From: Aquirufa lenticrescens
GTDB lineage: Bacteria; Bacteroidota; Bacteroidia; Cytophagales; Spirosomataceae
Length of the DNA stretch: 64,000 nucleotides
Assembly (NCBI RefSeq): GCF_019916085.1
Contig: NZ_CP049834.1
Coordinates: 1,286,501 to 1,350,500 of the forward strand
Direction of reading: 5' to 3'
Part shown: piece by piece, positions 16,394-24,330 of the stretch
Layout: each line of letters starts with the position of its first letter
Numbering within the stretch: position 1 is the stretch's first letter
Translations under genes and position numbers: made by a program
Notes under the pieces: model-generated
What the model was told of the DNA's origin: nothing
What the model saw: only the letters and a program-made list of their open reading frames with translations
The model's database searches: none

Positions 16394-17812
16394 GAAAGTT
16401 TCCGCGCGCGAAAGATGTGCCTCTCTTTTTTCCAAAGGCATCTTGTCCCAGGTGCTGATCAACATGGCCCAGCGCGGATTTTTACGGAACGTTTCACGCT
16501 GTTTATCTAAGAATCGCCAAAACAAACCATCCCAAATCTCCTGCCATTCGCCTTTCGGATAATCACTCATTTTCAAGATGTAATTCGAGCCGCAGATATA
16601 GGGTTTCGTGGTCATCAACCCACCATCGCTGAATTGTGACATGCCATAAATATTGGGCACCATCACCCAGTCGTACGCGTCGATGTACAGTTCCATGAAC
16701 CAGCGATAAACCGCATCCGGTTTGATTTCGCACAATAGCATAAAATTTCCCAGCACCATCAAGCGCTCGATATGGTGATTGTAACCTGTCTTTAAGAGCT
16801 TACGAATCGTTTGGTCGATCGGTTCCACCCCTGTTGTTCCATTGTAAAAGGCCGCAGGCATTTTTTTAGTAAACCCCCAATAATTCGTGGTTCGCTGTTG
16901 AACCCCGATTTTTCGATAGAGTAATTGAACAAATTCCCGCCAACCTACCACTTGACGGATAAATCCCTCCACGCTATTCAAGGGTGCAGCGGAGGCCGCA
17001 ACGCGTTCAATAACTTGAGCTGGATTCAGTAATCCTACATTAATCAGAGGGCTCAAAATACTGTGAAACAAGGTCTTTTCATTCGCCTTGATGGCGTCTT
17101 CATAATCCCCAAAAAGCGGAATCCTTTCCTGAATGAATTGATCCAAAGCGGCCTCCGCTTCCGCATGTGTCACCGGGTAATAAGCCCCTGAAAATGGTCG
17201 CTCGGAAGAACCTGGATTGTCCGGAAAATTAGCAGTAACATAGTCGATCGCCTCGAGGATATAATCGTTTGGAACAGCCTCTGGAAACGGTGCCGGGATG
17301 AAGGTATTCTTCGGTATTTTCTTACGATTATCCGCATCAAAAGTCCATTGGCCACCCATTGGCTTCCCGTCGTCTTCTAGTAGAATCCCGCGGTCTTTTC
17401 GCTGCTGGGTGTAAAAGGCCGTTTGGAAATAAGGCTTGCGTGTACCGAGCAGTGCGGTGTCAGTATTGAGGAAGTTCGGGCTTGCTAGCAATTGAACGTC
17501 GCTAGCTCGTCGAAGTCTGCGTTCTAGTAAGTAATCATTCGGATCGAAAAGCGTAATGGAACCTGTTATCGACGCGATCAGTTCGACTTCCGAGGCGCGT
17601 GGATCCTGCGCATCGATATATTCAACCGTTTTACCAGCCGCACGAAGTCGATCTGCAAAGGCGCGCATGCTCGCCCGATGGAAGAGTATTTTCTGCTTGT
17701 GAAAGGCGTATTGTTTGAAGAATAAATTAGATTCGATGAGGTAAAACACACCCGCTTCTTGAGCGAGGGTCTCTTCAAATAATTGGTGCGGAAAGATTAG
17801 GAATGCGCTCAT
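16373..17812 (-). CDS. DPRP/FeS-BCP-type photolyase homologue lacking the Fe-S cysteine cluster
   Basis: 479 residues from the ATG at 17812, which overlaps the upstream photolyase stop (ATGA). The N-terminal DPRP domain (1-200, PF04244 type) starts [11 protein letters not shown]. The C-terminal FAD domain carries [28 protein letters not shown] and [16 protein letters not shown]. This is the prokaryotic (6-4)-photolyase group, which normally has a CxxC plus another Cys after the MSDY motif for a 4Fe-4S cluster. Here MSDY is followed by [14 protein letters not shown], and the whole protein has only two Cys (361, 407). It probably repairs (6-4) lesions or acts as a photoreceptor without the cluster. 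Confidence 0.92.
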   Translation of the reverse strand: MSAFLIFPHQLFEETLAQEAGVFYLIESNLFFKQYAFHKQKILFHRASMRAFADRLRAAGKTVEYIDAQDPRASEVELIASITGSITLFDPNDYLLERRLRRASDVQLLASPNFLNTDTALLGTRKPYFQTAFYTQQRKDRGILLEDDGKPMGGQWTFDADNRKKIPKNTFIPAPFPEAVPNDYILEAIDYVTANFPDNPGSSERPFSGAYYPVTHAEAEAALDQFIQERIPLFGDYEDAIKANEKTLFHSILSPLINVGLLNPAQVIERVAASAAPLNSVEGFIRQVVGWREFVQLLYRKIGVQQRTTNYWGFTKKMPAAFYNGTTGVEPIDQTIRKLLKTGYNHHIERLMVLGNFMLLCEIKPDAVYRWFMELYIDAYDWVMVPNIYGMSQFSDGGLMTTKPYICGSNYILKMSDYPKGEWQEIWDGLFWRFLDKQRETFRKNPRWAMLISTWDKMPLEKREAHLSRAETFLAQLSA

Positions 17813-19272
17813 TTGTTCACGTGTTTTTGGAGGATTCGCGCCCCCTCTTGCCGGGCCTTTTTCGTTTTCCGCATCGCCCAAACTTGGTCCGACGCCGTCT
17901 TTCTTGTCACACTCAAATCCACGACCGGAGCGGGATAATCCACCTCTATTTTGACCCCGTACAACGTTTGCTCCATCTCACTTAATTTCCAAGGTTCGTG
18001 AATCAAGGTAGGCGGAATCGATGCTAATTCCGGCACCCATTTTTTAATGAAAATTCCGTCTGGATCATGGGCATAAGAATTCTTAATCGGGTTATATATT
18101 CGAATGGTATTAATACCTGTTACACCCGCTTGCATCTGGATTTGTGGGTAATGAATACCGGGTTCGTAGTCGAGAAATTGTCGTGCTAGAAAATGCGCTA
18201 AATCCCGCCAATCCTGCCATAGATTAAAGACAAAAAAGGATACGACCATCGCCCGCATTCGAAAGTTTAAATAACCTGTTGCGACCACACAACGCATACA
18301 CGCATCGATGAGAGGAACTCCGGTTTGGCCGTTTTGCCAAGCCTGAATCAAGAACTCATCGCGGTCTTTCTCGAGCGCTTTATAGGCCTTATTTACAGGT
18401 TCAAATTCCATTCTCGATTCATCCTCAAACTTCTGCATGAAATGACCTTGCCAATGCAATCGGGAGGTGAAATTAGAGAGAGCCCGTTTATTCACAGCGG
18501 TCTTATAATGCTGCATCGTGAACGTATGAGCCATCCGCATGCTGATATTTCCGTAGGCTAAATAAGGAGAAATCCGGCTGCATCCGCGCCTACTTGCCTC
18601 AGGTTTGCTGATGGAAAAACTATAATCTTTATGCCGTGATTCAATGAAACTTTTCAGGTATTTCCAGCCCCAATATTCGCCACCTTCTTGGAAAATGGGA
18701 TTCCTGGTTTTAAAAGCAAGTGGCAGTTCTGGACCTTTAAAAGTATCATAAAATTCAGGCGATAAACGCAGCAAATTCCAGTTATCCTCTCGAACAAAAT
18801 AGGGTTCGTGCCGCATCGTCTCTTCCCAACGTTGTTGCCATGTTTTACGCGATTTCAATCGACGAATCACACCGCCGGTGGGCGTTTCGTTCCAGTTAAT
18901 TCCTGCACTCGAGCAAAAAGCTGATACCGCTTTGTCCCGTTGAAAACTCAAATCATTTCCAATCTCCTGATGGGAGAAAATTTGGCGAATTTCATATTGC
19001 TCCGATAGCGCCTGAAACACCGGCAATACCTCTGAATGAAAGAGGTAAAGGATTCCGTTTCGGTCCTCTAATCGCCCCTGCATCTCGACTAAAGATTCAT
19101 GGATAAATCGCCAATGGCGGACATCACTGTCTGGGAAAGCGATCAGGGATGGCTCAAAGAAATAAACCAATAACACCGGTATATCAGAATCCAAAGCCCG
19201 GTACAATGGCTCGTGGTCCGTAAAGCGGAGATCACGTTTGAACCAGACGATGTTGACAGGAGTTTTGGCCAT
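17809..19272 (-). CDS. Cryptochrome/deoxyribodipyrimidine photolyase family protein
   Basis: 487 residues in conventional order: antenna alpha/beta domain (1-165, opening [19 protein letters not shown]) and FAD domain (270-475). Photolyase motifs include [36 protein letters not shown] and [12 protein letters not shown]. Where classical enzymes carry DGDxASN next to the flavin, this protein has [14 protein letters not shown], and then [15 protein letters not shown]. That variant defines a subfamily whose function is not firmly established. It is co-transcribed with the DPRP-type gene, whose start overlaps its stop. Confidence 0.92.
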   Translation of the reverse strand: MAKTPVNIVWFKRDLRFTDHEPLYRALDSDIPVLLVYFFEPSLIAFPDSDVRHWRFIHESLVEMQGRLEDRNGILYLFHSEVLPVFQALSEQYEIRQIFSHQEIGNDLSFQRDKAVSAFCSSAGINWNETPTGGVIRRLKSRKTWQQRWEETMRHEPYFVREDNWNLLRLSPEFYDTFKGPELPLAFKTRNPIFQEGGEYWGWKYLKSFIESRHKDYSFSISKPEASRRGCSRISPYLAYGNISMRMAHTFTMQHYKTAVNKRALSNFTSRLHWQGHFMQKFEDESRMEFEPVNKAYKALEKDRDEFLIQAWQNGQTGVPLIDACMRCVVATGYLNFRMRAMVVSFFVFNLWQDWRDLAHFLARQFLDYEPGIHYPQIQMQAGVTGINTIRIYNPIKNSYAHDPDGIFIKKWVPELASIPPTLIHEPWKLSEMEQTLYGVKIEVDYPAPVVDLSVTRKTASDQVWAMRKTKKARQEGARILQKHVNK

Positions 19273-19321
19273 AAATTACTAACTGAAAAAACCCATAGGA
19301 TGTTTTCAGAAAGAAAAAGCG

Positions 19322-19329
19322 TACCTTTG
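19322..19329 (+). promoter_or_regulatory. -7 box TACCTTTG upstream of the outer-membrane protein gene
   Basis: TACCTTTG matches TAnnTTTG, 28 bases before the ATG at 19358. The upstream TTG element is not clear. Confidence 0.5.
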
Positions 19330-19357
19330 CACCGGTTTTTAACCTTAATGTATCAAA

Positions 19358-19990
19358 ATGAAACAATTTATAACCCTTTGCTTTATCCTCTTTGCGACCA
19401 GCACCCTAAGCGCCCAAACAGGAAGCATCGAAATGAGTACCGGTGGATTCTCTTTCATCCCTGCTTTTACCTCGAAAGAGCCTAATATCATTATCAATGC
19501 AAGTACAAATCCGAAACGCAAGTTGACTGGTGCTGTGATGTATATGATGCGTATGCAGAGTATGACGCCTACGACGGTGGTCTTATTTACCCGCTATCGA
19601 TTTATTGACAAGAAGTTTAAGGCGACAGCAGGCATCCACATGCCCGCGTTTCAAATGACGAAGGATTATGCGGTGACGAGTTTCTTCGGACGTGAATTGA
19701 ATATGTCCTATCCCCTGACTGAAAAACTGACCTTAGGTTCTTTTATTTTGAATGGAGAAGCACGTAATACGGATTTTAAAGTAACTCTAGTCTCTGGAAA
19801 TACGCATTACCGCCACAAGAATTGGGGCTTTTTAACACAGGGATATTACTTATCCGTGGGAGATTTAACCGGAGTAGCGGAGACGATCTCGTATGATATC
19901 AATTCTCATTTTCAGGCCAAAGCCTTTGGTAATTATACCCTAACGGATGGCAATATTATTGCAACGGTCGGCTTAAAATACAACCTATAA
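19358..19990 (+). CDS. Exported beta-barrel-like protein of unknown function
   Basis: 210 residues with signal peptide (ends LSAQ near residue 19). The mature part alternates polar and hydrophobic residues in about ten strands and ends in an aromatic/hydrophobic strand (ATVGLKYNL), which suits a small outer-membrane barrel. No family is recognised. It stands alone: the photolyase gene upstream is divergent, and the downstream DUF4442 gene is convergent with a 6-base overlap at the stops. Confidence 0.8.
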   Translation: MKQFITLCFILFATSTLSAQTGSIEMSTGGFSFIPAFTSKEPNIIINASTNPKRKLTGAVMYMMRMQSMTPTTVVLFTRYRFIDKKFKATAGIHMPAFQMTKDYAVTSFFGRELNMSYPLTEKLTLGSFILNGEARNTDFKVTLVSGNTHYRHKNWGFLTQGYYLSVGDLTGVAETISYDINSHFQAKAFGNYTLTDGNIIATVGLKYNL

Positions 19991-20473
19991 GTTTTTCGCT
20001 TTAAAGGTCCACGTGAACTGAAATTCAGCCACGATTTCACCCGCCTGATTTTTACCGATGGAAGTAGAGAGGAGCTTCGAGCCCTCTTTATTTTCGAGGG
20101 CATCATTGACAGCTTGTTGGAAAGCAAGACCATCTGCGCAGGTAAAAATGATCGCCCCGGTCGCCTTCTTCACGAACTTCGCTTCGAGCTTTTCGACTAA
20201 CATACTCACCGCCGGCTGGCGCTTATATACCTGACCAAAAGCCAACATTCCACAACTCATCTCCGCCGCCATCGCCTCTACTGCGAAGTACATCGATCGA
20301 AACGGATTCTGATTAAACCACGAAAGCTTCACGCGAACCCCACACGATTGCTCATCGAAATGCGCCATCGATAGCCCGGCCCAAAAGGCGGATGATAGTT
20401 TTTGGAAAACAAAAAACTTGAATAATACCGGATTCGTAATGATCCGCTTGAAAGTGGGGAAATGTGGGTTCAT
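19985..20473 (-). CDS. DUF4442 hot-dog-fold thioesterase-like protein
   Basis: 162 residues from the ATG at 20473; the longer frame adds hydrophobic residues encoded across the GH3 terminator and is rejected. The sequence shows the hot-dog pattern of DUF4442 / PaaI relatives: a long N-terminal helix, SFWAGLSM-like segment, NPFRSMYFAVEAMAAEMSCG and late strands with AEFQFTWTFK. Relatives are acyl-CoA thioesterases or ketosteroid-like binders; no catalytic activity is certain for DUF4442. Confidence 0.85.
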   Translation of the reverse strand: MNPHFPTFKRIITNPVLFKFFVFQKLSSAFWAGLSMAHFDEQSCGVRVKLSWFNQNPFRSMYFAVEAMAAEMSCGMLAFGQVYKRQPAVSMLVEKLEAKFVKKATGAIIFTCADGLAFQQAVNDALENKEGSKLLSTSIGKNQAGEIVAEFQFTWTFKAKNL

Positions 20474-20501
20474 AGCTAGCAATGTTCTGAACCAAAGATA
20501 T

Positions 20502-20525
20502 AAAAAAAGGGGCATTTCTGCCCCC
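20502..20525 (-). terminator. Terminator of the GH3 gene
   Basis: On the minus strand, GGGGCA-GAAA-TGCCCC is followed by TTTTTTTATA, directly after the GH3 stop at 20531. Confidence 0.85.
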
Positions 20526-20530
20526 TTATT

Positions 20531-22534
20531 CTAATAACTCAATCCATGCCCAAACGCAAACAAGCCATAACCTGGACCTTCCATATACCCCGGAACGTCT
20601 GATTTATTCGCCTCTACCGCCGCCTGATTTATTGGAGTGGTGAATGGCATTTTCCCAGTCGGTTTATAAGCACCCGTCACGATATCAAGAAGTGCTTCTT
20701 GGGTTGTTCCAAATGTCGCGATGATCGAAGAAGCTTTTCCCTTATCGATCTCTTCAATCACCCATGGATTCGTGTAATTGATAGCTACGATCGTCGGTTT
20801 GGCATTCAATACTTCATTCACATGATTCACATCAATGCGATTCTTAGATAGATTCAAATCGATTTTCGAACCCTGTGAGCTGAATAAGCCCCCTGAAGTA
20901 GGAACTAGCCACAACAAAACGACATCAGCCTCTTCCTTTGTGGATACGAATTCCAAACCAGGATAATTGGGTTTCGACACTTTGATCGCTTCACCGGCGT
21001 TGCGGCCGGACTGGAAAAACGTCTCGAAGTATACTTTGGTTTTCTTCGCTAGAGGTAAACGCTTGTCGTCATTACGCAATAAGACAATCGATTTGCGTAG
21101 TGCTAAATCGGCTGCAGCCACCGCCTCCTTATTTCCCACTGTCTTCACTGCATTTTCCACATTCACATACGGATTCTCAAAAAGACCTAAGTCGAATTTC
21201 TCCTTTAATAATTTCGCCACCGATTGGTTGATGCGTTCTTCCGAAACCAATCCAGTTTTCACCACTTCGATCAAGGTCGTAGGATCCGCCGCACCAGAGA
21301 AGATATCCACTCCCGCGTTTAACGCTTTTTTATAACGCTCAGGAATGCTGATATTTTCCACACCCCAAGGCATCATTTCGATAGGACCCGTGTCCGAATT
21401 GATGATTCCGTGGAAGCCTAATTTATCCTGTAATAAATCACCGATCATTGCCTTGTTATACGAGAATCCTACCTCCTCGAATTCCTTTCCTTTGGGAGCA
21501 GAATAATACGGCATAATAGCGGAAGTTCCGGCAGCAATCGCTGCCTTAAATGGCTTCACGTGGTAATCGAACATTCCCCCAGGATAATGCGCAAACTTAC
21601 CCCAATCGAAGTGTGAATCTTGTCCGTCCACTTGTGGGCCACCGCCCGGGAAGTGTTTCGTAGTCATCGCTACTGATGAGCTAGAAAGCTTCGTTCCTTG
21701 GAAGCCTAGAACAATCTCTGTAATCATCTTCGACGCCAGATCCGCATCTTCCCCAAAAGTACCCTCAACGCGACCCCAGCGTGGTTCAGTCGCTAAATCC
21801 GCCATATACATATAGCCTTTGCGAAGACCTACAGCGCGCCATTCGGCTGAAGCTGTTTCCGCAAACTTACGAGTTAGTTCAAAGTCGCGCATCGCCGCTA
21901 GACCTAATTCGCCAGGCCATTTAGAGAAAGCGGTAACTCCCACACTTAAACCTACTGATGCATCTGTAGTCACGTGATTACGCGGATTCGAAGCTACGAT
22001 CGCCGGAATGCCTAGACGAGTGGACTCACAAAGTTCCTGTAAGTTATTCGACCATTTGGCCATAATCTCAGGCGACGCATTCGCGCGCAAAATGAAATGG
22101 CGCAGGTGATATTTCGTTACCCCTTTTGTAGTACCCGCCGCAGACATGTTAGGAGCGCCTAAAGGCTTGCGGGTGAACATATTCGTGTTTTGGACTAAAT
22201 CCTCTTCATTAAATCCTTCGGTGATCGGCGTTCTTGGACCTCCACCCTGTACTCCATTCGCGAACACTTGATCTCCGCCCATGCGCGTCGTGCTGATAAG
22301 CATGAAACCGAGTTTTTCCTCGACGGTCATTTGGGACACTAAATCCTTCACACGCACGTCCACAGGCAAGCGCCAGTCTTCGTATTTGTCTAGTTTATTA
22401 TTCTTGTTTAAGTCTTTAAAGGACAACTTTCCGACCCGAAGAGTAGGCGTTTTCATAGCGACAACGACAGGTTGCGTTTGGGCTAATAGTGAACTAGAAG
22501 CAAAAAGCAAGGCAATAAGCACACGAGATTTCAT
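20531..22534 (-). CDS. Exported beta-glucosidase-type glycoside hydrolase, GH3
   Basis: 667 residues. Signal peptide to about residue 19 (SSLLAQ), then an EF-hand-like calcium loop (DLNKNNKLDKYEDW, 43-56), the GH3 N-terminal barrel and the C-terminal sandwich domain. The barrel shows MTTKHFPGGGPQVDGQDSHF and NSDTGPIEMM, the Asp of the latter being the likely nucleophile. The protein stops right after YGLFAFGHGLSY, so it lacks the Fn3-like tail of many GH3 enzymes; this short form is common. It probably releases glucose or xylose from oligosaccharides in the periplasm. Start context AAACCTATG. Confidence 0.93.
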   Translation of the reverse strand: MKSRVLIALLFASSSLLAQTQPVVVAMKTPTLRVGKLSFKDLNKNNKLDKYEDWRLPVDVRVKDLVSQMTVEEKLGFMLISTTRMGGDQVFANGVQGGGPRTPITEGFNEEDLVQNTNMFTRKPLGAPNMSAAGTTKGVTKYHLRHFILRANASPEIMAKWSNNLQELCESTRLGIPAIVASNPRNHVTTDASVGLSVGVTAFSKWPGELGLAAMRDFELTRKFAETASAEWRAVGLRKGYMYMADLATEPRWGRVEGTFGEDADLASKMITEIVLGFQGTKLSSSSVAMTTKHFPGGGPQVDGQDSHFDWGKFAHYPGGMFDYHVKPFKAAIAAGTSAIMPYYSAPKGKEFEEVGFSYNKAMIGDLLQDKLGFHGIINSDTGPIEMMPWGVENISIPERYKKALNAGVDIFSGAADPTTLIEVVKTGLVSEERINQSVAKLLKEKFDLGLFENPYVNVENAVKTVGNKEAVAAADLALRKSIVLLRNDDKRLPLAKKTKVYFETFFQSGRNAGEAIKVSKPNYPGLEFVSTKEEADVVLLWLVPTSGGLFSSQGSKIDLNLSKNRIDVNHVNEVLNAKPTIVAINYTNPWVIEEIDKGKASSIIATFGTTQEALLDIVTGAYKPTGKMPFTTPINQAAVEANKSDVPGYMEGPGYGLFAFGHGLSY

Positions 22535-22587
22535 AGGTTTTTTCTTTCTTTGTATAGGAAAGCAAAACTGTAGCCAATTCTAATCAC

Positions 22588-23235
22588 ATGAAAGATCCGA
22601 ATGTAGACGAATTTATACAAAGTGCCGACAAATGGTCCGCGGAGATGGCCTTTTTGCGCCGCATTTTGCTTGACTGTTTGATGGTAGAAACCTATAAGTG
22701 GCGGACACCCGTGTACATGGTGGGCACGAAAAATATCATTGCGATATCTAGTCTGAAAGACCATTGCGCTTTGAATTTTTTCAACGGTGCGTTATTGCAG
22801 GATGAGGAAAACATGTTAATTAAACCCGGCGAACATACGCAATTAGGTCGCTGGATGAAGTTCAATTCGGTGGAACAGATTTTGGCCAAAGAAGATCTCA
22901 TCAAAGCCTACATCCTAGAAGCCATCGAGGTCGAGAAAATGGGCTTGAAAATGGAAAAGTCCACGGAAATACCGCATCCGGAAGAATTAACGGCGATCTT
23001 CGACAAAAAACCCGCGTTAAAAACGGCCTTCGAGAAACTCACCCCAGGTCGCCAGCGGGCTTATCTTCGATTTTTCACGGATGGAAAACAATCCGAAACG
23101 CGCACCTCGCGTATTGAGAAAAACGAGAAATATATCCTGAAAGGAATTGGTTTAACAGACTGCATTTGTGGTTTGACGAAGCGAAAACCGAGTTGCGACG
23201 GATCGCACCGGGCGATTGAAAATTTTAAGAGATGA
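22588..23235 (+). CDS. YdeI/DUF1801-type protein with C-terminal CDGSH Fe-S motif
   Basis: 215 residues. Residues 1-115 form a DUF1801 domain (VETYKWRTPVYMV, ALNFFNGALL), and 130-180 the YdeI helical segment (FEKLTPGRQRAYLRFF). The C-terminus holds CICGLTKRKPSCDGSH (192-207), which matches the CDGSH 2Fe-2S consensus C-x-C-x2-T-x3-P-x-C-D-G-S-H exactly. Function unknown; YdeI relatives are linked to stress and antimicrobial-peptide tolerance. The motif implies a redox or iron-sulfur role. Monocistronic, divergent from GH3. Confidence 0.88.
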   Translation: MKDPNVDEFIQSADKWSAEMAFLRRILLDCLMVETYKWRTPVYMVGTKNIIAISSLKDHCALNFFNGALLQDEENMLIKPGEHTQLGRWMKFNSVEQILAKEDLIKAYILEAIEVEKMGLKMEKSTEIPHPEELTAIFDKKPALKTAFEKLTPGRQRAYLRFFTDGKQSETRTSRIEKNEKYILKGIGLTDCICGLTKRKPSCDGSHRAIENFKR

Positions 23236-23294
23236 CGCAAAGAAGTCATGTCTATGGCGTTTGTTACTAACGAGAATTACCTCAATTTTGGCCT

Positions 23295-23786
23295 ATGAAT
23301 TTTGGAGAACAATTAAAGGAAATCCGCACTACAAAAGGACTCACTCAAATCGAATTATCAGAAAAGAGTGGCGTCGCTTTGCGCACCGTTCAACGCATGG
23401 AACGCAACGAGGGCAAACCGAGTTTGTATTCGATGAATGCGATCGGCGAAGTTTTGGGGACGAATTTGACTTTGTTGTACGCTCCGGATTTGGAAACCGA
23501 AACACGAAATATTATGGAAAGTACAGACCAACAATTGTGGGCGATTGCGAGAAAGCGTGCGAAATTTAAAAGAAGTTTTGGCGCCTATTCCGTTGTGATT
23601 CCCTTTTTATGGATCATTTGGTATATCACGATGCCGGGAGAAATACGCTTTAATGTGTTGCCTTGGCCTATTTGGCCTATGCTGGGCTGGGGATTAGGAC
23701 TAGGGATTCAATACGTGAATGCCTATGTAATTCAAGTCGGATCTTTAGAACAACGGGAATACGATAAGCTGAAGAAAGGAGAATAA
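23295..23786 (+). CDS. XRE-family regulator fused to a 2TM membrane domain
   Basis: 163 residues. HTH_3 domain at 3-60 (GLTQIELSEKSGVALRTVQRMERNEG), a linker, then a C-terminal 2TM domain with two hydrophobic segments (about 95-112 and 122-145) and a charged tail. This makes a membrane-tethered DNA-binding protein. It precedes the molybdenum hydroxylase pair by 59 bases but has no obvious regulatory link to it. Confidence 0.9.
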   Translation: MNFGEQLKEIRTTKGLTQIELSEKSGVALRTVQRMERNEGKPSLYSMNAIGEVLGTNLTLLYAPDLETETRNIMESTDQQLWAIARKRAKFKRSFGAYSVVIPFLWIIWYITMPGEIRFNVLPWPIWPMLGWGLGLGIQYVNAYVIQVGSLEQREYDKLKKGE

Positions 23787-23845
23787 AGTATATCGGATTT
23801 AGAGAATTAGATGCTAAATTAGTATCCAAAGAATACTCTAGATCT

Positions 23846-24325
23846 ATGAAAACAATCGAACTGTCGATTAATCAGAAAGTTCACCGCATCGAGGTGGATC
23901 CTGAAATGCCCTTATTGTGGGCCATCCGCGATATCGTAGGATTGAAAGGAACAAAATTTGGCTGCGGTCAGGGCCTATGTGGCGCTTGCACGGTACAGCT
24001 AGATGGACAACCCATTCGTTCTTGTCAAACTCCGGTAGGCAGTATTACCGCTAAACAGAAAATCACGACGATTGAGGGTGCTTCGACGCGTTTAGAGAAG
24101 ATCATTCAAGCGGCTTGGATCGAGCATCAAGTACCGCAATGTGGCTATTGCCAGTCTGGCCAAATTATGTCAGCCACCGCTTTGTTGAAATCAAATCCAA
24201 AGCCATCGGAATCCGATATTGAGAATTATATGTCCGGAAATATTTGCCGTTGCGGTACCTATTCCCGTATCAAGTCAGCTATTCAAACCGCTGCTAAAAA
24301 CGCGTCCAAAACAGTTAAATCCTAA
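23846..24325 (+). CDS. 2Fe-2S subunit of a molybdenum hydroxylase (isoquinoline 1-oxidoreductase alpha type)
   Basis: 159 residues carrying two 2Fe-2S clusters: the plant-ferredoxin type (Cys40, 45, 48, 60) and the second type (Cys99, 102, 134, 136 in GYCQSG and ICRCGTY). It is the small electron-transfer partner of the large subunit encoded 5 bases downstream. The two-subunit layout without a separate FAD subunit is that of isoquinoline oxidoreductase and aldehyde oxidases such as IorAB. Electrons would pass to a periplasmic cytochrome or quinone acceptor. Confidence 0.95.
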   Translation: MKTIELSINQKVHRIEVDPEMPLLWAIRDIVGLKGTKFGCGQGLCGACTVQLDGQPIRSCQTPVGSITAKQKITTIEGASTRLEKIIQAAWIEHQVPQCGYCQSGQIMSATALLKSNPKPSESDIENYMSGNICRCGTYSRIKSAIQTAAKNASKTVKS

Positions 24326-24330
24326 GCCTT

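Noticed and set aside
20531-22534. GH3 enzyme as a truncated gene because it ends at GLSY
   Set aside because: A clean stop and terminator follow, and shorter GH3 enzymes ending at this motif are common; only the optional Fn3-like tail is missing.
23216-23569. Alternative frame across the YdeI stop and XRE start
   Set aside because: Its residues lack any domain pattern and it covers the well-defined HTH of the XRE gene.
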